DNA of 64,000 nt from Hoplostethus atlanticus. Taxonomy: Eukaryota; Chordata; Actinopteri; Trachichthyiformes; Trachichthyidae. This document shows positions 22,162 through 31,697 of the stretch, piece after piece. The notes under the pieces were generated by a model, which ran no database searches, was not told where the DNA came from, and worked only from the letters and a program-made list of their open reading frames with translations. Where the stretch lies: the NCBI GenBank assembly GCA_034670405.1, contig JAXDDX010000318.1, forward strand, positions 124,001-188,000, written 5' to 3'. Position 1 is the stretch's first letter. The number at the start of each line of letters is the position of its first letter. Position numbers and translations under genes: made by a program.

Positions 22162-22521
22162 CTATGGCCATCGCTCTTGTCTTGTTGATGATGATGAGCT
22201 GTGTGTGGACAGAATCTCTGTATCATCGGAGGCATTGGAGGCATCAGACATGCTGCTGGTGGAGGCAGGTACCAGTGTCACCAATGGAATGACCTTCACA
22301 GTAGCTCTTGTAGCTGGCAAGTCTCCTATGTCATCAAGGTTGCTGAGGGCATTATCGAAGTCAGGGTCTTCATACATAAGACTGAAGTCATACTGTAACT
22401 GCAGCTTGCATTTTTCGTTGATTTTTATCTTCAGCTCTTCAACCGTTTCTGGTTTTCCATCCAGTGACACTTTCCGTATGTCCTGTTCAGTTATGATGAC
22501 TCTTAGTTTATAGCTTTCCAT
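22162..22521 (-). CDS. Second element gene, first coding exon with PB1-like domain
   Basis: ATG at 22521-22519 in context ACCATGG directly after an acceptor (TCTTTCTAG). Encodes MESYKLRVIITEQDIRKVSL, a ubiquitin-like PB1-type fold pattern with ELKIKINEKCKLQLQYDFSL and the acidic YEDPDFDNAL (an OPCA-like motif), then a Ser/Thr-rich linker. PB1 domains mediate head-to-tail protein interactions; whether this protein helps transposition is unknown. Frameshift at the 3' end. Confidence 0.65.
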   Translation of the reverse strand: MESYKLRVIITEQDIRKVSLDGKPETVEELKIKINEKCKLQLQYDFSLMYEDPDFDNALSNLDDIGDLPATRATVKVIPLVTLVPASTSSMSDASNASDDTEILSTHSSSSSTRQERWP

Positions 22522-22750
22522 GGTCCTAGAAAGAGTGAATATCACTTAAGTGCCCATCCACATACTGTCATTCAGCATAATATGTAATGCTTTAGTGTCA
22601 CATACACATTGCCTTTCACTCGGTAGGAGGATAAGGGGAAAACATCATTCAGCTCGGACAGCTGGGTGACTGTGAGAGACCCTCCCCCACTGAAGCACAA
22701 CTCATAAACACGTAAATGTTCAACGTACCATGAGGTCAAAAGCCTGCAGA

Positions 22751-24766
22751 CTAACAGGATTTCTGTGTTGATGACAACAATATTGTGTTATTCGCCGGAA
22801 CTCTGGGAGACCTGAGCAACTGCCAACTGAAATGATCTGCACTGTATTTAACACCATGAACACATGCAGAAGATGCAACCAGCACTGTATTTTGCTTGGC
22901 ATTTCGCTGATGTAACGAACTCTGAACATTTTCAGGGAAAGATGTGACCATAACTGACCTCACTTTATAAATTTCCAAAGGAGGCTTGAAGAATGTTGAG
23001 GAATCTAAATGGAAGGCCATCATCTTCTGGTGTCTTACAGCCAAGGTATGTGCTACATTCTTGAAATTACAAGTGTCATGTACAACCTTTTTGAAAAATG
23101 TGTGCTTCCCTTCAAAACGCATCGTCCATACATCTACTAGTGGGCCAAAGGTTTTTATCATTTGAGGGTAGTGTTCAATGAAATTATGTTTTGGACAAAA
23201 TTTGTAGTTCGGAAAAGTTTTCTGCAGTAACTCTCTATGTTCTGAGATTTTGCAATCCAGGAAGTGGATTAACTCTTCAGTAAAGTGTGATGACATTACC
23301 AACTCCAGTATATCTTTTAGAAGCATCAGTATCTCCCATGTTTGGTCTCCCTCTGGGATATTGTGGCCTATCATCAATGGAAGCAGCCTCAGGAGAGACC
23401 AATTTTCATGGCCATTTCCCCCAAAGGTTCTCTTAGAGATGAAGGTCTTTGGAATGATCTGTGGTTGGTCAGCTTTATCAGAAAACGTGTAAGGAAACTG
23501 CCTAATAGCCTTATTCAAAGAGTCCAAAAAAACATACTTCTTGGTAATCAAATCCTGAAGACATAGTGAAAATTCTGCTGGTACTATACCCTCCAAAAAA
23601 TCATGCAGAATGTCAGGTGGAAAACCATCCACCACATGAAAGTGTGTCAAGTTTTCATTCAATGGACACCCCCTTTTAACACCAAGATGTCTGGCCATAG
23701 TATGGTCATGTATAACCTCTTGCACATGTCTATCATGGTTCTCTCTTGTCCTTGGCTGGTGTAGACCTGATCGGACCTCCTTATCCTGTATGTCATCTCG
23801 CTTACACATACAAAACCGACAACAGTGATCTGCTGCAAAACTCTCCTGGAATCCTGCCAAAGAGTGAGCCCCCAAGTTGTCCGCTGCTACATACAATACA
23901 GTGCCTTTAACACTTTCTGCTAGTTGTTCAACATACACACCATGTTCCTCAAGAGTTGCAAGATCCTGAATGAGAGGACGAAGAACTTCTGCATAGCCAT
24001 GTTCTTTCACAGTGTTAACCTTACACAAAAGTGCAAGTTGAATAGAGTGAAGAGCTGACCGATATTTGGAGTCAAGATTAACAAGTACCCAATATACGGC
24101 ACATAGTTTGTGTTTTTTCTTGGATGTTCCCAGTGGATTAGCCACTTCAAAATCATCTATATATAGCCCAAGAGCAATCCTAAATTCTTCCACATTCAAA
24201 AGAACATTTTCTTTGAAATGAGAGCCGTCTCTGAATGAGTGGTATCCTTCTGATGAAATAGTCTCTACACGCAGCATCTTATCCAAAATATCATTATTGC
24301 TTAACAAAGCCTGCAGCATTTTCAGTGTGGGGACATATACAACAGAACTATCTCTGTCAAGAAGAAACTCAACTGGCATAACAACTGGAAATTCTCGCAG
24401 TATATAAGATGCTCTCCTGCCAGCTGTTGATAGGGATCCTCCTGTATTGGTGAATTTCAGCAGGACATTACTTTGTGTAACTACACTTACAATGTCACTC
24501 ACTATGGAATTATCCACATCACCACAATGCTGACTGATAATCTTCTGGACTGCACTTTGTAGTAATGGCTGTGAAAGTAAATGGATCTGGTTAATCTGCT
24601 GAATTACTTCTTGTGCAGCACTTTCGGATATGTGCAGGATTGTTTGCATTTTCAAAAATAGTGCAGCCAGGTTACGTTCCAGCTGAATTTCCAAGTCCTG
24701 TATGTCATCTACAGACTCCTCAAACTCACACTCAATGTCATCCTGTAAAGAAACCTCTTCCTCCAC
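22751..24766 (-). CDS. EnSpm-like transposase core, 671-codon open frame
   Basis: Long uninterrupted minus-strand frame. Visible blocks: VVMPVEFLLDRDSSVVYVPT, the sequence LGLYIDDFEVANPLGTSKKK (a candidate Asp-rich catalytic block), a Cys/His cluster CCRFCMCKRDD, FPPDILHDFLEGIVPAEFSL (an HD.LEGI motif like those of CACTA/Tnp2-type transposases) and VWTMRFEGKHTFFKKVVHDT near the C-terminus. The apparent first codon is not ATG; the frame is open upstream (SNIERPDQLTEVEEEVSLQ) and a small indel near 24875 separates it from the zinc-finger exon, so it is the main part of a larger protein. I infer transposase function from motif resemblance and from the CACTG terminus. Confidence 0.65.
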   Translation of the reverse strand: MEEEVSLQDDIECEFEESVDDIQDLEIQLERNLAALFLKMQTILHISESAAQEVIQQINQIHLLSQPLLQSAVQKIISQHCGDVDNSIVSDIVSVVTQSNVLLKFTNTGGSLSTAGRRASYILREFPVVMPVEFLLDRDSSVVYVPTLKMLQALLSNNDILDKMLRVETISSEGYHSFRDGSHFKENVLLNVEEFRIALGLYIDDFEVANPLGTSKKKHKLCAVYWVLVNLDSKYRSALHSIQLALLCKVNTVKEHGYAEVLRPLIQDLATLEEHGVYVEQLAESVKGTVLYVAADNLGAHSLAGFQESFAADHCCRFCMCKRDDIQDKEVRSGLHQPRTRENHDRHVQEVIHDHTMARHLGVKRGCPLNENLTHFHVVDGFPPDILHDFLEGIVPAEFSLCLQDLITKKYVFLDSLNKAIRQFPYTFSDKADQPQIIPKTFISKRTFGGNGHENWSLLRLLPLMIGHNIPEGDQTWEILMLLKDILELVMSSHFTEELIHFLDCKISEHRELLQKTFPNYKFCPKHNFIEHYPQMIKTFGPLVDVWTMRFEGKHTFFKKVVHDTCNFKNVAHTLAVRHQKMMAFHLDSSTFFKPPLEIYKVRSVMVTSFPENVQSSLHQRNAKQNTVLVASSACVHGVKYSADHFSWQLLRSPRVPANNTILLSSTQKSC

Positions 24767-24801
24767 TTCAGTCAGCTGATCTGGACGTTCAATGTTTGAT
24801 A

Positions 24802-25224
24802 TTATTCCAGTTTTAAATTGCGTTGTAGCACTCCCACTATGTACTTTACTTTTGTGTGCATTAAACGTTGAATATACAGTACATTGCTCTGAAAATGACA
24901 GCCTTCATATGGACATAGAACTCTTTGTTTAAGTTTTAAATGGCTGCGTAAGTGTGTGAAAAACTCAGCTTCAGTGCAGGGCTCTATGTATTCACATATC
25001 TGGCAGTGAAACGCAACTGTGGGTTTACTTGCTTGCCCAATGTCTGATTGAGAGTGCCAAACAGATAAATGTACTTTGAGTGCATTAAAAGATTTGAAAG
25101 TGCACAAGCAATCCTCATGAAGACATGGTATTGGAGTGAAGCCTCCATGTTTTAGGCGATAGTGTTTTAACAACTGTCCTCTTTTGTCTGCAGAAAAAAT
25201 GCACTGCTTACAGGTCCACTGCAT
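24802..25224 (-). CDS. EnSpm-like transposase, N-terminal zinc-finger exon
   Basis: ATG at 25224-25222 directly after acceptor CCTTGCAG. Tandem C2H2-like fingers: WTCKQCIFSADKRG with HYRLKHG; PCLHEDCLCTFKSFNALKVH with SVWH; FHCQICEYIEPC with THLRSH; and LCPYEGCHFQSNV cut short. After the last Cys pair the frame goes wrong; reading one frame over gives STFNAHKSKVHSG, the expected fourth-finger histidines, and leads into the 671-codon frame. A 1- or 2-base indel near 24875 is therefore the only break between the two parts. Confidence 0.65.
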   Translation of the reverse strand: MQWTCKQCIFSADKRGQLLKHYRLKHGGFTPIPCLHEDCLCTFKSFNALKVHLSVWHSQSDIGQASKPTVAFHCQICEYIEPCTEAEFFTHLRSHLKLKQRVLCPYEGCHFQSNVLYIQRLMHTKVKYIVGVLQRNLKLE

Positions 25225-25801
25225 CTGCAAGGAATGATTTTAAGTGGAGATTTTAAGGATAGTCTCTCAAATTAATTCTAATTAAAGTGTAGCATAGTGA
25301 ACACTTTGTCAAAAACTGCTCTACTGCTGGTTATAACTCCTTAAGCTGAATCCAAAATATCCTCCAAAATATAGGCTACTGGCATCTCACCTCCAGTGTA
25401 CTGAGGCCCGCGTTGACGAAGCAGCTGTTCAGTGAAGAGCCCTTAGGCAGTTGCCGCCACGAGCACTTCTTCTGAAAAGGACAAAGAATTTTTTTAGTTA
25501 AAAGGAAGTTCCACTTAGTGTTGTGGTTTGTAGATTAGAGACACATTCCTTGATATGTGCATGCTTTACAGGCATTACAGGAAAATACTTTTTGATATGA
25601 ATGTAAATACATTTATATAAATATCTATTTGAGGCCTCAGTCATAAAAACAATTCAAAAACAGCATTTCCTCTGTCTTAATTTAGCAGTAGTGGGCATGG
25701 TCCCCCGGAAGAAAATTTTGTACATTTTAAAGTTAAATGCATCAATCTGGTGCACTTTGAGAGTTAACTAATTAACTCACCAGAAGGGCCTCAACACAGT
25801 G

Positions 25802-26088
25802 TGTGTGTGTGAATTAATTCTATTTAAATGTACCACTTAAATCATTAAGTGATTTAACTGCTCATTTGATGTGATTGTGTTTCTCCTTCCTCCTGCAGCT
25901 TGTTGTGCTTTGAGACCTTGGAGACCTTGGAGACCTTCCAGACCTATCCAGCGATTGAGTCATCAAACACTCATCTTGTTCTAACATTCATCCTGTTGCT
26001 CATTTGATGTGATTTTGATGTGATTTTGTTTCTCTGTCCTACTGCAGCTTGCTGTGCCTTGAGGACCTTGGAGACCTGTAGTTTGTTG
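25802..26088 (+). repeat. Imperfect tandem repeat, about 130-bp unit
   Basis: The block CTCATTTGATGTGATT...CTGCAGCTTG..GTGC.TTGAG-ACCTTGGAGACC occurs at 25861-25960 and 26000-26080, and its end recurs after the solo LTR (26488-26530). Confidence 0.55.
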
Positions 26089-26487
26089 TGTGACGGCCTC
26101 AGGGTTGGCCCTATCTTGTCTGTCCTTGGGTGTGTTTTTCCCTTGGTTCCAGGAAGTTGATGGGTGGAGCTGAGACCTCGTTAGAGATGCAACACACCTG
26201 AGCAGGCTGGGCTCAGGAGGATATAAAAGGCCTTCAAGATCCTCTCTCGCTCTCTGACCCATGGCTGACTGATCGGCATTTGTTTGTATTTTGTGTTACA
26301 TAGATATGCATCCACTCATGCACACACTCATCACCACTCACACAGACATTGCATACACATTGATTTGCTGACAGGCATACCTCATTGTATTGTTTAGTTT
26401 CATTTACTTAATTAAAAACATTAGCCTTATTTAAAGATTATGTGTGGTCTCCCTCTTTGTCACATACTTCTGAGCCAGGTTGTGACA
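26089..26487 (+). mobile_element. Solo LTR, 399 bp, with 4-bp target-site duplication
   Basis: Begins TGTGACGGCC and ends GTTGTGACA (TG...CA), flanked on both sides by GTTG (26085-26088, 26488-26491). It has a TATA box GATATAAAAGG near 26219-26230 and an ATTAAA polyadenylation-like signal near 26411, both on the + strand. No internal retroelement coding sequence adjoins it, so it is a solo LTR left by recombination, probably of a Gypsy-like element (inference from TSD length). Confidence 0.82.
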
Positions 26488-26529
26488 GTTGTGCCTTGAG
26501 GACCTAGAAGACCTATCCAGCGACTGAAC

Positions 26530-27484
26530 AACCAGAGACTTTTCAAGTTAGTAGAAAACATTGACCATGCTGCATCAGCTACCAATGAGCCACTGGTGCT
26601 GCCCAAATACCCAGTAGTCCCTACAGATCAGTAGGCCTGTACAGTACATTACATTACATTACACATATACACTGATTGGTATTGGGGCACCACCAGTGAT
26701 TCTGGCACATGTGAACTTCAGGAGATTTATAATCTGTAGCTACAGCACTTGAAGCAGGCCCTGTGCCTCATTCATAGCACAGTGCATTGTAATCACTGTA
26801 GTTCATAAGGCTATAAGACTAATATCAAGCTGTTTCCTAGCCCAGAAAAGGACAATCGACCTTAAATACCATGAACATGAATACACAATTAACAAGTTCA
26901 CTTAAAAGCATAAAACAGGCACAAAGCACAAAACAAAGTAGGTTTTGTCAATTAACTAGTATTCTGCATTGTAAGTGTCTTAATGGGCTTTTCCTCCATT
27001 CTAATAGTTTTCAACAATTCACCAATATGACAGTGGCAAGTAAAGTCTGCAGGTGCTTTCCGAAGACCTGGCGTGACACAAGAGGGGTTTCCCAGTTAGC
27101 TAATATAATTTCATCTTGGATTGAGACGTATTTAAACGAGTGTGCTATTTAACTTTGGCTGAAAGTTGGATGACATTTTTGTGTCGTGCCCATATCACTT
27201 TGAAGCGATAGTTTCTTACATATAGCTGGACTGTGCTTGTTACATTCTTCTGCATAGCGATAGTGTACAACAGCGCTAATTACTGCCGCCCTGCTGGTCG
27301 GAGTACTGCATAGCAACCAAATACAGAATGTGGGAAAATTTCATTGATAATGGTTCAAAATCACGTTTTACAGAACAAAATCATAATTTTTCCATTCTAG
27401 TGGCAAATTCTGTAGGCCAGAAAACGCTTGATATTTGGATGAGAATGACTAATAATAATAATGTATTACTGAAACTGAATCGAC
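26530..27484. other. No gene recognised
   Basis: Unassigned sequence with a short (CATTA)n run at 26643-26660. Confidence 0.35.
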
Positions 27485-27537
27485 GTTACATTAGTCATTT
27501 AGCAGACACTTTTATCCAAAGCGACTTACAAAGGTGA
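27485..27537 (-). mobile_element. SINE 3' tail fragment
   Basis: Complement reads AAGTCGCTTTGGATAAAAGT then GTCTGCTAAATGACTAATG, the widespread teleost SINE tail also present at 55733-55790. Only the tail is preserved. Confidence 0.55.
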
Positions 27538-27813
27538 TAGACTCAAATGGAACAATGGAGACAAACAAGCTAATTTTCCTCAATAGCTCAGCCTGTTGAA
27601 AAACTAGTCTGCTTTTTCAAGCACCCAGAGCGACAATTTGTTGACCCACTGTTGCCGAATACGCGTGCTTCAAGGGTCCTCAATAGCTCTGTCTAACTAT
27701 TTGGAGGGAGTGCTTTTCGAAGCCACTCCCATATGTGAAACAAGTGATTATATGAAACAAGTGATATTGTGAAACAAACCAAACAAAGATTCCTGTTGTG
27801 AACCTGAATCAAC

Positions 27814-28700
27814 ATGCCAAAGAAAGGAAAGAGGTCTGCTGCTCAGAAGGTACGCTGGAGGAAGTTTGAATTTGCAGATGTGAAAACACCAGATGAAGCT
27901 TTGGTGAGTGAAAGTGCTTGTACCAGCAAACAGGTATGTGAAACCACTGATTGAATGTACCAAGCAAGCAGGTATCACACCCAGCGTTACTTGTGTTCGA
28001 GCCTCTCATTCTCAGTATAGCACCAGATATTTTAGGTTTTCAAGAGTTGTCCAGTGTACATGTATGGCCCTTTCATTTCTAGCACACCAAAATGATGGGA
28101 CAGATTTAAAGAGTGCTAATCTTGATAAGATCCTGACCAAAGGTGATGCTCTGTACACTGCTACTAGGAGAAAGCTTTTGAAAGAAGGGAGGTATGGGGG
28201 GGCTTTTTTAACCTTTGATGAAGTACCAGATTCAGTCCAGACAGACAGAAATACACTGTGTTAAAATCTGAAACAGAGTGGACAGTTGAGAGCACCAGCT
28301 CCTTTTCCTGAAATGGAGAACGTATGGCTTAAGCTTTCCAGAAGACTTGAATGTTTGTCATCTGATGTTAACCAGGCTTTGCTTTTAGTTGATTCCCTCT
28401 GCATTGCTGTGTTCAAGGACAAATCAGGGAGATATGGCTTCTTAGACTCTCACTCCAAAGATGCTGAAGGAATGCTGGATGTTGTCAATGCAACTGCGGT
28501 GATGCTGACTTTCACACGACTGAATGATATGATTGCCAGGATTCAAAAGATGTATGCCGACATGTCAGGTGAGATGCTATACAACTTTATGGCAGTGTCA
28601 TTTCAAGCCATGAACATGCCGGATTCTGCCAGTCACCATCATGAACTGACTTCCAGACCAGTTGAGATGCAGGTCAGTAGTGTAGCACAGAGTGAAGGAT
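27814..28700 (+). pseudogene. Helentron N-terminus and cysteine-peptidase-like domain, copy 1
   Basis: After MPKKGKRSAAQKVRW the frame stops at about 27949 and homology resumes near 27985 with a block holding QCTCMALSFLAHQ (candidate nucleophile Cys in a QC box), LDKILTKGDALY, then EVPDSVQTDR, and after one stop (28262) GRYGFLDSHSKDAEGM with a His in SHS, AVMLTF and an Asp/Leu-rich end. The arrangement (Cys box, GDxLY, DSHSR) resembles papain-like or OTU-like deubiquitinases such as herpesvirus-tegument-type peptidases; this likeness is by motif only. The domain is common in fish Helentrons. This copy continues past 28700 into a linker ending at 29075. Confidence 0.62.
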
Positions 28701-29076
28701 GTGAACCCTCTATCAATGTACCAATGTCAGAGGTGATAAACAATGTCTCACAGGATGAACAGACAGACAACCAACATACAGATGTCCCTACAAATGTCCT
28801 GCAAACAGATATGGAAGATTCTTTTGAACAGTCTAATTGTCAGACAATGTCTTCAACTGTTGATGTATCAGAGATGAGTTCATCACATTTAAACAAACAG
28901 GACAGACAACAAAATGTACAGGTGACCAAGCAGAGGAGACGAAAATCAGTTAGAAAAGGGAAGCAAAGAGGAAAACAAAATGACAATGATATTTGCCCAG
29001 AGGTGACAGAGATTCAAATGACAGAAACGCCTACAAAAGAACAGATGACTACTACATCTCCAAGTGTGGAAAAACA

Positions 29077-29590
29077 TGTTACTTGTGTTCGAGCCTCTCA
29101 TTCTCAGTATAGCACTAAATATGCTTTGTTTTCAAGGTGTCCAGTGTACCTGTATGGCCCTTTCATTTCTAGCACACCAAAACGAGGAGACAGATTTAAA
29201 GAGTGCTGACCTTGATAAGATCCTGACCAAAGGTGATGCTCTGTACACTGATACTAAAAGGAAGCTTATGGATGAAGGGAGGTATGTGTGTGGGCAATCT
29301 GCTGGAGCAGTCACACGGCTTCTTTGACTCTCACTCCAGAGATGCTGAAGGAATGCCGACTGGCTACAATGGAACTGCGGTGATGCTGACTTTCACACGA
29401 TTGAATGATATGATTGCCAGGATTCAAACAATGTATGCCAACATGCCAGGTAAGACGCAATACGACTTCATGCCAGTTTCATTTCAAACGATCAACATGT
29501 CGGATTCTGCCAGCCAACATCATGAACTGACTTCCAGCCCAGTTGAGATGCAGGTCAGTAGTGTAGCACAGAGTGAAGGATGTGAATCAG
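29077..29590 (+). repeat. Helentron peptidase-like segment, copy 2 (internal duplication)
   Basis: Sequence from GTTACTTGTGTTCGAGCC at about 29079 repeats the segment starting at 27988, and 29320-29590 repeats 28430-28690, both nearly base for base. The 160-bp middle part (EVPDSV to the Leu-rich helix) is missing from copy 2. It is fused out of frame to copy 1. Confidence 0.85.
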
Positions 29591-30672
29591 AGAATAAAAT
29601 TACAGAAATGCCTACAAAAGAACAGATGCCTTTATCTCCAAGTGTGAAAGAACCTGAAGTACAAGACTTTCAACATGAAAGGCAAATAAATCTTCATTTA
29701 CCACCAAATATATTTAATACATTGAGCAAGAATCAACGAAGAAAGGCAATCAGACAAGAAAGATATAGAGTAAAGAAAACAACTCAAAAGAGAAAATCTT
29801 CCACATCTTACAAAGGGAGAAAGGAAAAACAAAAACAGTATGAAAGAAGTAAATATAAGAGCTGCAAGCAGTATCAGATGAAGAAGAAGCAGACAGCCCA
29901 AAATAAATATGCAGTTGACCCCAACTATGCTTTAAAAAAGAAATTGTATTTGAACAGGAGGTACCACAACGACGCCGATTTCCACAGAAAACAAAAGTCC
30001 TATATTACATCACGCTATGCAAGTGACCCGTTGTATAGATTGAAACAGAAATATACTCTAATGAATAGATACAAAAATTACCCTGCTTTTAGACTCCACC
30101 ATATACAACGCTGTACCCTTCACAAGAGCAAAATATACTACAATGAAGTAGACTTCAGAATGCTTCACAAGATGAGATGTGCACTGAAAATACAAAGAAG
30201 ATACAGAGAGCGACATCTGCAGCAACATCAAAAACTGATTAAGGAGAAAAGGGTGATAGATGCAGCCATTAAAGTTTTCCAAGAACAAATTAAGCATGGT
30301 CCTAGCTATGTCTGTACAGTCTGCCATAGAGCCTTATTTCCTAATCAGGTGAGGATATGCAATCATTCAAAATACAAGAGGAATCCAAATGTTGTGACTA
30401 CTTGCTTGACAGGAGACTACATTCATGTGTGTAATGAAGAATGTGTAGAACCATGTACAGTACCAGCAGAGAGGAGACAAGAGTGGATCTACCATTGCTG
30501 TGATGACAATCTGAAGTCAGGAAGCATTCCTAGCATTGCTGTGACCAACAAACTAGCACTGTCACCCATTCCTCAGGAACTTTGTGATTTGAATGGACTT
30601 GAAAGACAGCTAATAGCAAAAGTTCTTCCATTTGCAAAAATCATTGCACTTCCCAAAGGACGGCAAAGGTAA
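29233..30672 (+). CDS. Helentron Lys-rich and DUF6570-like region, 479-codon frame
   Basis: Starts inside duplicated copy 2 (FDSHSRDAEGMPTGYNGTAV). It then encodes a very basic segment rich in Lys, Tyr and Arg with repeated R.Y..D...R.KQK.Y units (residues about 160-320), probably nucleic-acid binding. A Cys/His cluster follows (YVCTVCHRALFPNQV, RICNHSKY, HVCNEECVEPC, YHCCDD) and the block AVTNKLALSPIPQELCDLNG, LERQLIAKVLPFAKIIALPK, the DUF6570-like part that precedes Helitron_like_N in these proteins. Frame ends at 30672 through a small deletion; the correct frame continues as GNVVCVPSEVE in the next ORF. Confidence 0.75.
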   Translation: MMLCTLILKGSLWMKGGMCVGNLLEQSHGFFDSHSRDAEGMPTGYNGTAVMLTFTRLNDMIARIQTMYANMPGKTQYDFMPVSFQTINMSDSASQHHELTSSPVEMQVSSVAQSEGCESENKITEMPTKEQMPLSPSVKEPEVQDFQHERQINLHLPPNIFNTLSKNQRRKAIRQERYRVKKTTQKRKSSTSYKGRKEKQKQYERSKYKSCKQYQMKKKQTAQNKYAVDPNYALKKKLYLNRRYHNDADFHRKQKSYITSRYASDPLYRLKQKYTLMNRYKNYPAFRLHHIQRCTLHKSKIYYNEVDFRMLHKMRCALKIQRRYRERHLQQHQKLIKEKRVIDAAIKVFQEQIKHGPSYVCTVCHRALFPNQVRICNHSKYKRNPNVVTTCLTGDYIHVCNEECVEPCTVPAERRQEWIYHCCDDNLKSGSIPSIAVTNKLALSPIPQELCDLNGLERQLIAKVLPFAKIIALPKGRQR

Positions 30673-31165
30673 TGTGGTGTGTGTACCCTCTGAAGTAGAG
30701 ACAACAGTCAACAGTCTACCAAGGCCCCATAGTGAAGCCCAGCTCTTGAAAGTAAAGCTCAAAAGACGTCTGGCCTACAAAGGTTATACGCAGTTCCAAA
30801 CTGTGAACATGACAAATGTGCTGGCAGGTCTAGCAAAACTTAAAGAAACACATTCAGAGTACCAAGACGTTGTAATCAGAGAGGACGTGTCTGATGATGA
30901 ATCCATTCCAGATCTGGTTCATGATTCTCTTGATGTCTGTGAAATGCCAGGACCTTCAGAAATAAATGTGTTAAATCAGAGCCAATCAGAACAGCAGGAT
31001 ACTGACGTGGTGCCACCTCAAGGTTTCTCTGAAGGGATGGACACTGATGATGATGAAATACTAATAGATGAAGAAAGCCCTTTAATGCCAAATCCAGACA
31101 TGAATCCAGCAGATGACGCTGATGGAAAACGAGGATTATTCATATTACTTGTCATGCTTCTCTGA
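30632..31165 (+). pseudogene. Helentron segment after DUF6570-like block
   Basis: GNVVCVPSEVETTVNSLPRP and LLKVKLKRRLAYKGYTQFQT, the standard continuation of Helitron proteins (VVCVPSD...LP), followed by an acidic linker. The frame leaves homology near 31130 and the next frame takes over. Confidence 0.72.
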
Positions 31166-31697
31166 TGATGCCGATATGATGGAAGATTTCCCTGAAAGTG
31201 AGATATTAGAATTGGAAAACGAGACTGATGCCCAAGATGAGCAGCCACCTGAATCTGAACAGGATGGGAATAACGGTAAAGTGATACTAGACACGTGTTT
31301 ACAACCAGCTGACATAGGACATGAGATATTGACTTATGGTGAAGACGGTGTATTTTGTGTTGCCCCTGCAGAAGGAAACAGGCCAGTTGGCTTTTTTGCA
31401 ATCCCCAAACTAGAGGCAATGGCTTTTCCTGTTCAGTTCCCTACTGGTGAGAATACATTAGATGAGCGGAGAGACAAAAGGATATCCCCAAGCCGATACT
31501 TTAATGCAAGGTTGTTTGGTGTTGATAACAGATTTGCAAAAGATACAGGTTACCTCTTTTTTGCACAGTTTATCACAGAAATACATCTGGCATCCTCCAG
31601 TATGACCATACAGCTCCGTAAAGGCAAGCCTGTGACCAGAGATGGACGTAGAATAAGCAATAAAATGTTAGAGACAAACGTGAGGTTGAAAGACTAG
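31113..31697 (+). pseudogene. Helentron: Helitron_like_N domain start
   Basis: Acidic linker, then [59 protein letters not shown] and [20 protein letters not shown] with [11 protein letters not shown]. This is the start of the domain that precedes Rep in Helitron proteins. A one-base shift near 31685 (VRLKD stop versus REVERLVRN) moves the sequence to the frame of the next ORF. Confidence 0.78.

Larger units (their letters stand above)
19010..25801 (-). mobile_element. EnSpm/CACTA-like DNA transposon with two minus-strand genes
   Basis: The left end reads CACTGTAAAATCGAATTAG, the CACTG terminus typical of fish EnSpm elements, followed by subterminal direct repeats of CATGCAAACCGATTGCCTTA (19049 and 19390). 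A candidate right end is ACAGTG at 25796-25801 (complement CACTGTGTTGAGGC); both ends have TG immediately outside, but the right end is tentative. Inside are a zinc-finger plus transposase gene (25224 to 22751) and a second spliced gene with PB1-like, SAMD3-like-associated and C-terminal domains (22521 to 20048). Both genes are frameshifted in places. A SINE sits in an intron. Confidence 0.65.
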
